Shown piece by piece: positions 12,013-22,638 of a DNA stretch of 64,000 nucleotides (positions within the stretch are counted from its first letter, which is position 1; each line of letters opens with the position of its first letter). The stretch is from the NCBI GenBank assembly GCA_030280995.1, contig JASXTE010000011.1, forward strand, positions 23,057,817 to 23,121,816, read 5' to 3'. The position numbers and the translations under genes are program-made. This DNA comes from Hemileia vastatrix (taxonomy: Eukaryota > Basidiomycota > Pucciniomycetes > Pucciniales > Zaghouaniaceae). The notes under the pieces were generated by a model, which saw nothing but the letters and a program-made list of their open reading frames with translations, was not told the origin of the DNA and did no database searches.

Positions 12013-12960
12013 ATGAAAGAGTTAATGTTGAGTACTTGTCATGATGACATCTTAGCTGGTCATTTTGATTTTAACAAAACATTAACCAGAGTTAAAAATA
12101 CAGCCTGGTGGATAAACATGAAAGAAGATGTACAAAAATACATTGAAACATTTAATTCTTGTCATATATCAAAAAGATTAACTAGGAAGAGGGCTGGGTT
12201 TTTACAACAAATAGAGCAGCCAAAAGCTCCATGGGAAATTACAAACATGGATTTTGTCACTGGCTTGCCATTAGCAGGAAAAGAAATTTCAATTCTTGCT
12301 GGGTAATTGTGGATAGATTAACCAAAATGTGTAAATTTATCCCTACCCATAAAGAGGTATCTGCAAAAGACTTGGCATTACTATGGTGAACTTAAATGAT
12401 TAATACTTCTGGGTTCCCCAAAGCCATAATCTTTGACACAGACCCTAAATTTACTTCAGAGTCCTGGACATCTTTGATGGAAGTATCAGGTTGCCAATTG
12501 AAATTGTCTACAGCACACCATCCACAAACTGATAGCTTAGCTGAAAGAATGATACAAACTCTTGAAGACATGATCAGAAGATATTGTGCCTTTGGATTAG
12601 AATACAAAGACAATGAGAAATTCACACATGACTGGGTAACATTAATTACTGGAATTGAATTTGCTTATAACAGCACAACTCATTCTGTAACAGAGAAGAA
12701 ATCATTTGAACTCTATCTGGGATATGTACCAAATACCCCAGTAAATCATTTAAATAAATTACCAAGGTTAGATATACACCCTGGTACTAAATCCTTTATT
12801 CATATGCAACAAATGTGTAGAAAACATGCAGAAGAGTGCATTTAAAAAGCACATTAATATGAGAAGAAAAGGTGCGATAAGTCTCATAAAGAATTTGAAT
12901 TCAAAAAAGGAGATGAAGTACTAATTTCAACACTACATTTTAACTTACAAGGTAATGTTT
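12013..12960 (+). pseudogene. Gypsy A integrase, frameshifted
   Basis: The zinc-binding region begins CHDDILAGHFDFNKT, giving both His ligands of HHCC. The last Cys pair reads SCHIS, so one Cys is lost. Catalytic Asp 1 lies in NMDFVTGLP (about 12246). Asp 2 is in IFDTDPKFTS (about 12430) and Glu in DSLAERMIQTLEDM (about 12530). A frame change falls between 12306 and 12396, and a stop lies at 12843. The protein would insert the cDNA. The DDE triad is readable but not on one frame, so no active enzyme can be made. Confidence 0.88.
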
Positions 12961-13179
12961 AATTAAAGGATCCCTTTGTAGGACCTTTTGTAGTAAGCAA
13001 AATGGTTGGTAATAATGCAGTGGAAGTCATATTATATGCCCCATATGATAGGAAACATCCAGTTTTCCCCATCTCATTATTGAAACCTTAGCATGCAAAT
13101 GATCCTGATTTAATTCCAAAAAGAAGGGGAAGGCCTAAAAAGCAACCTGAAGAAATTGTGGAAAAAGCAGAGATTTAAA

Positions 13180-13327
13180 AAATACTCAAGAAGAGAATCC
13201 TTACTAAGGAAAAAGGAACTGAGTATTTATTAAGATTTAAGGGGAAATCAAATGAATTTGATAAATGGATACCTGAAAAAGAAATTTCAAATTTATCCTC
13301 TCTTCTTAAAAAATTTAAACAGAAATA
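13180..13327 (+). pseudogene. Chromodomain-like tail of gypsy A integrase
   Basis: Short C-terminal block ending in a stop at 13325. It reads EYLLRFKGK...FDKWIPEKEI, corresponding to the chromodomain consensus YLVKWKGY...TWEPxxxL. Chromodomains steer integration to marked chromatin. The usual N-terminal beta strand (VExIL) is present as ILKKRIL. From 12960 to 13180 there is integrase C-terminal (GPY/F-like: PFVGPFVVSKMV) sequence with stops. Confidence 0.72.
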
Positions 13328-13507
13328 AATTTCTGTTCAACAAGATGAGGGGTTAAAAAAACAGTACTCATAAAATTTTTTATGCTTTATTTCTTTAAAG
13401 AATAATCTTTGATGCTAAAGAATTAATCTGAATACCTGAAAAATTATAAATAAAAAAATAAAATGTATAACTTATCATTTTTTTATTTTTTATTTGGGTT
13501 AGCAAGT

Positions 13508-15002
13508 GTCAGTCTGTATATCCCCAGGACTGAGTAAAAAGTACTTATATATTATTATAAAAACATGAAATATACATGGGAACAAGAAATGAGAGTACAC
13601 AAACAGTATACATAAGTAAAATTATGATAATACACAAAAAATGCCATTATAACACCTTATATACACGCATATATCCACCTTTTATAAGTCTTATATACTT
13701 AATATTAAGTTGGAATATGTTAGGGAAACCTTAAGAGCCTTAAAAAGGCTACATAATTTTTAAGTATACTTAAAGCTGTTATTTTCATTGTTTTATGCAA
13801 AAAACAAGAAATGCACTTTATTTCACTTAAACATTGATTATATGTGCTATAAATTTAAGAATATTAAGAATGCACTTTGACAGTTCAATTTGTCTCATTT
13901 AGGACTATTGATTTGGCAACTCAAATGCATAAAAATAACACTTTTCAAATTTGGTGGTTTTTATGCCAGAAATGGCTTCTCTGTACTGGTCACATACTGC
14001 CTGCATTTTTCCCATGTGAATAGCTTCATTTTTGGCAAAGTTAGCTTTTTAAAACTATAATTACCTCACATTCTACGCCCACTGTGGGGAAACACACTAA
14101 AATAGGCAACAGGTGCTTATTTAGTGTCCTAGCTTAATTAATAATGCATTGACCCTCTTTATATGCACTAATTTCATTAATAACCTCACTCTTGGCACCT
14201 TATTTCACTACCAAGCTTAAATTTGCCTAAAATTAGTCAAGGATTTACCCATGCAAGTGCCTTCCAAGGACTGCATGTAGTTACCCCACATCTCACGCCC
14301 TTTTTTGGGTTTCTAGGTGGTTTCTCAGTCAATTTTGGTCAATTTTGAATGGAAATTTCACGCAGTATAATGTCAGGATTAGCCCCATCATTTTTACAGT
14401 GAATACCCTTATTATTAAGCTCTTATTAACTTTAATTTTCCCTCTTTATTACTTTATATTGATGTATAATACGCATATACTCTCTTTTCTACTTATTCTT
14501 TAATTTTGATGGATTTTCCCTATTATTCCAGGCTTTTGGAGGTAGTTACTCTTCTAATTATGTTATGGGTCACTAGGGATGTTGATGGACATTTCTATTA
14601 GCTGGATGGAGGCGTCATTGACTGTGTATTGGACTGGCAAATCAAGGGATTCATTGGTGAACTCAATGTGTATAAGAAGAGGAGTTTTTGGGTCTTGTTT
14701 TCTACATTCTTTATCATTAAAATTTAAACCATATAACCAAACCAATTACAATACATATCAATTAGTACTTATAGAGTCTTTTTAGTAGTATTTGAATAAT
14801 TAAAACCTATTTTTCTACCAACTAAGAAGATTTTAAGCCATATATAAAATTGATGAGAATTATATTACTGAGACCTTTATTTTGAATTATGTTTTAATAC
14901 TTATTAGATTTTTACTACAGTATTCATATAAGACATTTAATTCTTCTAGAAAACTGATTATTAAAGCTAGTTCACGTCTCTGTACTTGACCTCAGCCAGA
15001 CA
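13508..15002 (+). repeat. 3' LTR of gypsy A
   Basis: It begins TGTCAGTCTGTATATCC and ends CTCAGCCAGACA, with inverted tips intact. It is collinear with 5284-6785 with substitutions and small indels throughout, so the element is not a very recent insertion. ORFs seen inside (around 14563-14785) are chance. Confidence 0.93.
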
Positions 15003-16472
15003 GTTATTGCAATAAAAATTTATAATATATTTGATAGGTGCAAAGGTTTACTTACTATAGTGATCAAGAAATAACTTTAAAATATATATACTTTAGTATA
15101 TTATAAATTAAAATAAATTGAACCCAAGTTCGAAACACAGTTGTGGAAAAAATTTGCTGATTTGCACTAGGTGGTCCATGCATTATGTTGTTTGTCAAAA
15201 AAGTGTTGTGTCATTTGGAAAGGCCCTGAATTGTCAACGGGTTGTTTAGAAGAAGGAAAAAATGAAGAGGAGAAGGAGAAAACTTGAGAGAGGGTAATGA
15301 AAGAAAGAAAGAAATGAAGGTAGTAAAAACTAAAAAATTGAGTAAATCAATTGAGAGAAAATTCAACAACAGATTATGAGGGATAACACAACAGTGAGGT
15401 TTAATTAATTGATAAAATTTTAATTAAGTTTGAAATTTCTTCTCTGCATGGCAAACAGATGTTATTATCATTAAACTTAAAGCAACCTTAGATTCATTAT
15501 TGAGTATTGATATCAGAATTGTAATGCTAATAAAAATAAAAAATAATGAATTGTAAGTTTTTAAAATGTATATAATGCAAGTGATGATTTCCAGAAAAGA
15601 TTCCAAGGCCCTTTTATATGAAAGAAGACCATCTGAAGTGTCTTAATGGAATTTAAAAAGGATATATTAATGGGAAACAATCAAGTAATTTAATTTAATT
15701 AGAAAATACAAAAATAAGGTGAAAATATGAAACAACAAATTAACCCTGTGAATAAGGAACTATTTTCCCACCATAAAATCCCAAAAAAAATAATCAAGAT
15801 AATGAATAACTACGTGAGTGTGAAGCCTGAGAACTTTGGGAAAGAAAATTTAAAACAGGTAGTAAATGCAGCTGAAAAGGGTTTAATTAAAAAAAAGTAA
15901 TTATTTTCACGATTTAATGTATATAATAAATCTTAATTCGGTATAAAGAAAATTAATTTAATTGAAAGAATTAATTAGTTTAATAAAGTTAATTAAATAA
16001 ATTATTTAGAGTGAGAATATAAATTTATTATATTAAATAAGTATTTCAATTTATTTAGTAATTTTAGTGACACACTTAAGGGTCAAGGAAGCACCCAACA
16101 TTTATGGATAATATTATATTATAAGTTATATTTAGTTTATATAAATTTTATTATTTAAATTTTAATTACATTATAAGTTAAATTTATTATTACACTTATA
16201 ATATAATTTTTAAATAATTAATTTATTAATTCAGAAATATTAAATACATAAAAAATGTGCCATGGTGTTATAGAATATAATATATTTTATGTAATAAAAT
16301 TTTTCTTAAGAATAAAATAAATATAATAATTATCTTACTTATCAAATATTTATATTATTTTATTCGATAAGATATTATATTGTAACTACATAAAATGCAT
16401 AGTATTATTCCCTTAAATGATTCCAGTAATTTATTATACAATTTACTGGGCTACTGAGATAGCCTGGCTGAC
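15003..16472. other. Non-coding AT-rich spacer
   Basis: No coding or RNA gene is recognised. 15240-15350 is purine-rich (GAAGGAAAAAATGAAGAGG type). 15880-16440 is A/T-rich with short TTAATTAA-like stretches. The last 20 bases before 16473 (AGCCTGGCTGACATTTAGTG region) resemble the tip of LTR A plus the flank of the solo LTR at 5241-5263, so an LTR A remnant may end here. Confidence 0.6.
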
Positions 16473-17160
16473 ATTTAGTGTGTTTTTTAATAATAGTAAA
16501 AGGTTTAGTGTTTTTTTTAGAAAAAAATTAAAAGGTTTAATGTTTTTTATATTTTTTTAATAATAAAAGGTTTAGTGTGTTTTTTTTTCAAAAAAAAAAC
16601 AAAAGGTTTAGTGTGTTTTTTATTTAATAATAAAAGGTTTAGTGTTTTTTTAAATAATAAACACCACACAATATGCAGGGTGGACTTGCTAAAAAGTCTG
16701 CATCATTGGACTCAAATTCACTACAGATTGAACACACATTGAGCTATTGACAAAGGAAACAAACAATCAGGGATGAAAACCACTCAGCAGAAAAGTTTCG
16801 GGTGGGTGTTCAAGTAGAGTTAAGTATGAGTTAAGTATGAGTTCAATCTGAGTTCAGGTTGGGGACTTGCTAACAAGTCAACACCCTATATTATGTAGTG
16901 AAAAGTTTTAGTGTTTTTATTTTATATTTAATAATAAAAGGTTTAGTTTTTTTATTTAATAATAAAAGTTTTAGTGTGTTTTTTTAATTAATAATAAAAT
17001 TTTTAGAGTGGTTTTTGATTTAATAATAAAAGGTTTAGTGTTTTTTAAATAATAATATAAGGTATAGTTTTTTTTAATAATAATATAAGTTTTAGTGTTT
17101 TTATATTTTGTTAATCAAAGGTATAGTTTTTTTTGTTTAATAATAAAAGTTTTAATGTGT
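16473..17160 (+). repeat. GGTTTAGTGTTTTTT minisatellite
   Basis: Irregular tandem units of about 25-35 bp. The consensus is TTTAATAATAAAAGGTTTAGTG followed by a T run. The units are interrupted by the MITE at 16662-16900. The same TTTAGTGTGTTTT string occurs at 5250-5263 next to the solo LTR, so the solo LTR probably landed in a related sequence. Confidence 0.85.
16662..16900 (+). mobile_element. CACTA-like MITE, 239 bp
   Basis: The left end is CACCACACAATATGCAGGGT and the right end, read inward, is CACTACATAATATAGGGTG. These are imperfect terminal inverted repeats starting CACYACA. Just inside each is a subterminal palindrome GACTTGCTAAAAAGTC or GACTTGCTAACAAGTC. The MITE sits within the minisatellite. 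The host unit has AATAATAAAAG (four A), while the two flanks hold AAA and AAAA, so three A were duplicated: a 3-bp target duplication as in EnSpm/CACTA. It has no coding capacity. Confidence 0.82.
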
Positions 17161-17724
17161 TAGGAGCATGTGACATACTGCAAAAATTAATGACACCTTA
17201 AAGACACAAGTGAAGAGGCCAATCTGAATAATGGTTGTAGAAATCAATGTAAGACATGAGCAAAGCACTATTATCTGGTATTGTGAGTCAAAATAATTCT
17301 GTGAATATGCATTAAAGCTTGTGCCTTATCTGAATATTCAAATCCCATCAACTAAAATTGATTCAATACCCTGTCTGGAGCATCTGTCATTATTCGGATC
17401 CTTTACACACCTCCACATTTCATGGGAAAAATGTAAAACATTAGACCCTAACTCTTAACTCTAGTTTTTGATTGACTACAAGTAAATATTAAAAGTTTGG
17501 TGTTTCCAGGACCCTGTAGAAAACTTTAAACTTTATTCTTCTTTAGTAAAATTTACTTATGAGCTCTTCAACACACCAGTTTCAGTTGAACTTAACATGT
17601 AAATTTCCATGACTTCAAATGACCAACTGATGAATCAAGCTGTCTTCAAAGAAGTTTATGAAAGCAAATCTTAAGACAAAAAATCAATTTTTCATGAATT
17701 ATGTACTGCTGGTATTAGTGAAAA
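17161..17724. other. Spacer upstream of copia RT fragment
   Basis: No ORF of note. It may include decayed retroelement sequence preceding the RT fragment, but no motif is readable. Confidence 0.45.
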
Positions 17725-18058
17725 GTCTCCCAAAGCCCTAAAATCAGCCCTTCCATGTGTCATTTCTAAAATTTGGAAAGGTGCATGCCATAAGAAAATT
17801 ACATTACTAACCAACAAAAATGTTTGGGATCAATATACTTTTCCAGAAGGGATGAAACCCTTGAGGTACAGATATTTTTTTTGCATCAAAAGAAATAAAG
17901 ATAGAGAGATTATAAAGTACAAGGCACAATATGCTACATGTAGTTATATGCAGGTATTTAGAGTAAATTATTGCAAGGCTTTTTCACCCACAGGAAGCTT
18001 CTCACACTACAACACATTTTTGTCTGCCATGGAGTGCATCAATTATGCAAGTTTGTGA
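17725..18058 (+). pseudogene. Ty1/copia reverse transcriptase fragment
   Basis: An open frame covers the N-terminal copia RT region. It shows IWKGACHKKITLL (W..A...E...L block), NKNVWDQY...PEGMKPL (the VW...P.G.k.l block), then YFFCIKRNKDREIIKYKAQY, the copia signature (V)FxxKxxxdGxixxyKAR, followed by YMQVFRVNYCKAFSPTGSF (GxxQxxGxDYxxxFSP). It ends at a stop after CINYASL, before the YVDD active site, and no integrase, RNase H or LTR adjoins it. The key Arg and Gly of KARLVAxG are changed (KAQYATCS), a sign of decay. It is only about 110 residues of the roughly 240-residue RT domain. The original start lies outside the fragment. Confidence 0.85.
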
Positions 18059-18059
18059 A

Positions 18060-18139
18060 ACAGTTACAAAAAAATTGTTCTTTGCACTTAAGACCCACTT
18101 TACACCCTTAAGTGCAAAAAATAATTTTTACATAACTGT
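18060..18139. repeat. Foldback hairpin, arms about 32 bp
   Basis: The left arm ACAGTTACAAA...TTTGCACTTAA pairs with the right arm TTAAGTGCAAA...ATAACTGT across a 16-bp loop (GACCCACTTTACACCC). About 27 of 32 positions pair. It immediately follows the copia RT fragment. It could be a tiny MITE or a transcript hairpin. Confidence 0.75.
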
Positions 18140-18356
18140 TGTGTAATTGTTGCACAATTTTTGTGCCCTAAAACATAACAAAAACTTATTGCAGTGTTGA
18201 CCCATCACTAGGAAAATAAGTTGGCCTTTGCTAGCAGGTTCCTCCTCCTAATTGAACTACCATATATCAGTCAGGGATAGCCAACTTCTAGAAGGTTTTA
18301 GAATTTTTTATTCCACCTTTTTGGTGTCTTTTTGTACTTTATTCAGTCCATAAAAG

Positions 18357-19152
18357 TTTCACTGGACAACCTACGCACAGGGTCAAGGGTTATCCCAAAG
18401 TAAGTGAGATAAGAAGGAAGAGGGTAGTTACAACTTCAAAGCACAGAGGACTACTTTGAGGAAGTGATTAAAAGATATATCTAAGTAGCTAATACTGGTT
18501 TGAGATAATCTTTGAGGAATAATTAATGTGTATGGTAAGGAAACTAACTATTGTGGTGAATCTCACAAAGGGCTGCAACTCAATAATCAAAAGGGAAAGA
18601 TTAAGTATCTTAAAGATTTAATGAAATTGATTATTAAGAAAGAAAAGTACAATTATAGAAATATCCTAATAAGAGTTTGACTACTATCACAAAAATATTT
18701 TATAATTTAATTCTAGGGAATGTCAAACCAAAGTAACCCCCTTTAAATATCCTATTCACCCTCGCACTGACCCATTAATCAACCAGCCACCATATACCCA
18801 CAGACCCAACTAATCCACCAGAGCTCCCATTTACCAATCATCTAACTTTATATCCCTTCTTCCCTGTTCCTACTTCACAGACCTCCTTATTAACACTCAG
18901 ATACGCAATTACCCCCCTGTTCAAATATTTCCTCTATATTAGCACTAGATTGTGCGTATATTACTTATGCTTGAAAAGTGTAAACATCTTTAATTTTAGT
19001 ATAATTTAAAGTTTGAATAGTGTGGCTAATTCAAGAACACCATAGAATTTAATTTCCCCAAGGTCACTTTTTGCACATTGCTAGTGGAGTTAAAGCTTGA
19101 ATAGTGGGGTAGTTGAGGTAATTCTGCTTTGAGTGTCACATAACATGTGACA
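18357..19152. repeat. Repeat B, copy 1 (LTR-like, 796 bp)
   Basis: Direct repeat of 32645-33439, about 90% identical by eye. The other copy begins TGTCAC and both end in GTGACA, i.e. TG...CA with inverted tips. This copy's left tip reads TTTCAC. The two copies bracket the minus-strand gypsy B and are candidates for its LTRs, but no PBS, PPT or clean target duplication is seen next to them (flanks AAAAG and AAACT). Solo repeats are the alternative. Confidence 0.7.
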
Positions 19153-19162
19153 GATGCCCAGG

Positions 19163-19169
19163 TATAAAA
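19163..19169 (+). promoter_or_regulatory. Possible TATA box
   Basis: TATAAAA lies 92 bp upstream of the ATG at 19261 and 11 bp inside the end of repeat B. Position and orientation fit a pol II promoter for the plus-strand ORF. It is unproven. Confidence 0.35.
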
Positions 19170-19260
19170 CTTGAGCTTCATTGAGTGTGGGAATACTTTA
19201 TTATCAAACCTTTACCATAATCTCTTATTTTTTAATTTCAACTACATTTATTTTAAATTC

Positions 19261-19952
19261 AATGCCTGAACACACCGACCCTACCCCTACTCCCCCTCAC
19301 CCTCAAGCTGATGGGAGACTCCTCACTTGTCAATTCGAAACTCTGTGCACAGCCTGTGTGACCATGGATTTATTTTTTGTGGAGAGTAAGGCATCTCAAG
19401 GTCCTCACATGAAGTGCAAGTTTTGTTGATGGTGTTGAGTTGCGCGTAATGCACTGGTTATTAATAATAATGTGGTGCCATTTACCGCTACTAAGTTTTG
19501 GTCTATTTCCAACACAAAAGACATTGTAGAGGATATCTGGGACTTTACTACCATTAGTTATTTGTCCGTCAATGAATTAGAGGGTTTGAGTCAGGAGGAG
19601 AGATTGGAAATATCTGATTGGGCTATGGATGTAGCTTCAGGGAAGCAAAGAATGGTGGATGATAAAGTAGACAAGGTCTTTGAGGATTCTTCAGAGCAAG
19701 CAGGGAATGAAGCCATCCTGTCAAAAAAAAGACAATTTATCATCGAGGATGATGACAAAGATGAAGTAGAGGTGGTAGAGAAAAAACCTTTATTCCTCAA
19801 GTTTGACCCTGAATTTGGTGTAAGTGATTTAATTTAAAATATATTAATTTTACAGTAAATGATTTTTTTGTTTTAGGGTGTGGAGACCACTAGAGAGGTA
19901 CCCCTAGCATTGACCAGCAGGCCAGTCACTGAGGTTCCCACTGAGGTTGAAT
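19261..19952 (+). pseudogene. Unrecognised Cys-containing acidic ORF with one intron, antisense to gypsy B
   Basis: Two open pieces are seen. 19261-19429 starts MPEHTDPTPTPPHPQ and contains a Cys cluster (LTCQFETLCTACVTMD, then KCKFC) suggestive of a metal-binding knuckle. After stops and a frame change, 19440-19819 runs in another frame, through an acidic Lys/Glu segment (EDDDKDEVEVVEKK) to FDPEFG. There a GTAAGT donor begins at 19820 in phase 0. With the acceptor TTTTAG ending at 19876 the frame continues 25 codons (VETTREVPLALTSRPV) to TAG at 19950. Further downstream, coding-like sequence with stops persists to about 20080. Similar N-terminal Cys clusters occur in basidiomycete retroelement proteins, but the family is not identified. 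It lies between the chromodomain end of gypsy B and repeat B, on the opposite strand. Confidence 0.5.
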
Positions 19953-20926
19953 AGCTGATTGAGAGTGGTCCATAAAACACTGAGGACACCAACTTAGCAG
20001 TCAAAGTCTTGGATCAATTATGGTCCAAGAAACCCTGCCAAACTCATCAAATGTCATTTTTAAAGGATTAATGTGGAGAGCTTGCGAAATTGTAGATTCG
20101 GCTTTGTATGATATAGCTGAGAAATTGTTGGATATTGGGGAGTTGGTTTTCACTGAAGGTGATGAGGTGTTTGAAAAGAGTTGAAAGGTAATTTGGCAAG
20201 TGATGGAAAAGATGAAGGATTTTATTCAAAGTAAAATAGAATAAAAAATTAAAGTAGAAAATGAAAGTTTTATTTTTATATATAGTTTTACCTTGAATAT
20301 TATTTTTTTTGGATTTATTATGTAAAAATAAGGAAAGAAAGAAAAAAAGATTTTATTTAAGAAAGAGAATTTTGAGAAAAGAAAAAAGAAATTTGATTTG
20401 AGGTTGATTGTTGGAGAGAGTTTTCTCTATTGTTTGAGTGTTTTGATAGTGTGAGTTTGAAGAAACAGAAAAGAAAAGAAAACAGAAAAGAGTTTGAAGG
20501 TTGAAAGAAAAAAGATTTTTAGAGAAAGAATATAATAATTGTAATATGAAAATAATTTTAGAAAGAAAAAATAATTTTTTTTAATATATGTTGTAATTAG
20601 TTTGTTTGATTATATTATATTATATTTTCATTATTTTTATTTTAGTTTATTTTGTTTTATTTTTATTTTGTTTTATTTTTATTTTGTTTTTTCTTATTTT
20701 ATTTTATTTTATTTTGTTTTTATAAAGTTTTAAATTTGATTTTAAAGAAATATACAGAAATTAAATTAAAAAAATGGAAGAATAGTTAAAAGAATCATTA
20801 AGATTTTAAATGATTATGAAATTTTAATTTTTAAATTTGAAAGACATGTTAAGGATTTAAGATTTTAAGTTTTAGAAAAAGAAAAGAAAACAGAGACAAA
20901 AAAGAGAGAAAAAGAAAGAAAGAATT
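19953..20926. other. Decayed coding remnant, then purine-rich AT spacer
   Basis: 19953-20240 still translates into protein-like pieces (for example NLAVKVLDQLWSKK) broken by stops. 20240-20920 is low-complexity, with GAAAGAAA-type purine runs and TTTTATTTTATTTTG repeats near 20640-20720. No gene is seen. Confidence 0.55.
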
Positions 20927-22413
20927 TCATGGTTTAGGTTTTGAAAGATATTTTAAATGAAAATATTTGATAAGCTCAGGAGCATTAGAAGTGTCAACAG
21001 CTGGTTCCCAGGATGTTCTATTAGTTTCATCAAGGTAGCCTTCCCATTCCACAAGATATTGAAGTTTCCCTTTGTGCCTTCTTGAATCAAGAATCCAGCT
21101 TACTTCCCACTCTATATGATCTTCTACTTTGACTGGTTCTGGGGAGGATGGTTCTTTCCTGGGTATATTTCTTGAGCTGGTTCCAAGAGAGATACGTGAA
21201 AAACAGGATGAATGGATTGCCACTTTGGAGTTAGTATGAGTCAAAATGCATTTTTAGAAATTTCAGCATCAATTTCAAATGGACCCAAGAATTTCTCAGA
21301 TAGTTTTCTAGATGATCAAGTTTTTCAGATATTTTTTGGGTTGAGCCATATTTTATCACCTGGTTTCAAGAGTGGAGCAGATTGTCAATATTTATTGGCC
21401 TATTCCTTATAACTTTGATTCACTGCTTCCAGGTTAGATTGAAGTTTGCCTTGAAGCCATAAATTTTTTTGAATTTAATGTTCAGCAGGATGATTTATTC
21501 CTACATAAATTAGATTTAATTGAGGATGTCAACCATTGATAGTTTTGAAGGGAGATTGATTTGTCAAAGAATGTGTTGAGTTGTTATAAGAGAATTTGGC
21601 CAATGGTAACCATGTGGTACAATTGTCATTTTGATAATTAACATACATTCAAAGATATTGTTTGAGGATTTGATTGACTTTTTCGGCTTGCCAATCAGTT
21701 TCAGGATGATAAGAAGTAGAAAAATTCCTCATAATATTTAATTTTTGAAAAAATTGAGTCCAGAAATTAGAAACAAACAAAGAACCTCTATCTGAAATAA
21801 TATCATTGTGTAATCCATGTTTAGAGAATAAATGTTCTAGACATAATTTTGATAAATCCTCTGCTGTTTCAGTAGAAACAGCTTTAATAAAAATACAAAT
21901 TTTAGAAAATCTATAAACTACAACTAGTATACTAACAAAATAATCTGATGGAGGTAATTGATAAATGAAATCCATCAAAATTGATTCCCAAGGTTTAGAG
22001 GGAACTGGAAGTGGTTGAAGCAACCCATACTTCCTATGATGAGGTACCTTGTTCCTATTACATTTATAACAGGCTTTAATACAGGCCTTGATCTCTCTAG
22101 TCATTCCTGGCCAGAAGAAATCCCTCTCTATTAACTGGTAGGTTTTATCAACACCAAAATAACCAGCTAATGATGAATCATGTCTGCTATTGAAAATCCA
22201 TAATTTTATATCCTTATTATTGGGTATGACTACTCTAACTTTAAAGACTAATAGACCTGAATCAATACTGAATCTTTTGGCCCCTTGCCTCAAGGGTATT
22301 TTGTCCTTTACCCACACACAATAATCATCTTTCAATTGAGCTTCTTGAATATTGGATAGTGGATTTTGAATTGTTTGAGTTTTTGTCATATTGAGTTGAT
22401 GAGTTGTTAACAT
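20927..22413 (-). pseudogene. Gypsy B integrase with chromodomain
   Basis: The main open piece, 22413-21649, holds the zinc region (RHDSSLAGYFGVDKT then CIKACYKCNRNK; the second His is Tyr, so HHCC is damaged). It also has Asp 1 in ILMDFIYQLP, Asp 2 in IISDRGSLF, and Glu in DWQAEKVNQIL (consensus DGQTERVNQ). The catalytic triad is therefore present. After a broken GPY/F segment (21650-21250), the piece 21244-20927 ends in a clear chromodomain: VEDHIEWEVSWILDSR, LQYLVEWEGY and TSWEPAVD. These carry the aromatic cage-type residues of HP1-like chromodomains. It would insert cDNA and tether it to chromatin. Several stops prevent expression. Confidence 0.92.
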
Positions 22414-22638
22414 TGATTTGTTGAAAATTGATTAGAAATTTTTCAGGTTATTGTTAGCAAATGTCTCCTTGCTCTGGGTAAACATCATCCCAATGTGACA
22501 ATATTTCTGGAACTATGCAATTTTTTCCAGTGAAATAGGTAATAGTGAAAGAAAATTCAGATAAGAACTCAGCTCATCTGGTTTGACGTTGTGTCATAAC
22601 TTTGGAAGACATAAAGTATTTTAAAGCATTATTATCCA

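Larger units (their letters stand above)
5284..15002 (+). mobile_element. Ty3/gypsy chromodomain retrotransposon A, full structure, coding region decayed
   Basis: A 9.7-kb element with two LTRs of about 1.5 kb in direct orientation and, between them in order, gag, retropepsin, RT, RNase H, integrase and a chromodomain-like tail. That order defines Ty3/gypsy, and the terminal chromodomain defines chromoviruses. Gag (second part), PR and RT share one frame, consistent with a single gag-pol ORF interrupted by later stops and indels. Flanking pentamers are GTTTA (5279-5283) and GTTAT (15003-15007), so a clean target duplication is not visible. Catalytic motifs remain readable, but the element cannot encode a full polyprotein. 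Confidence 0.93.
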
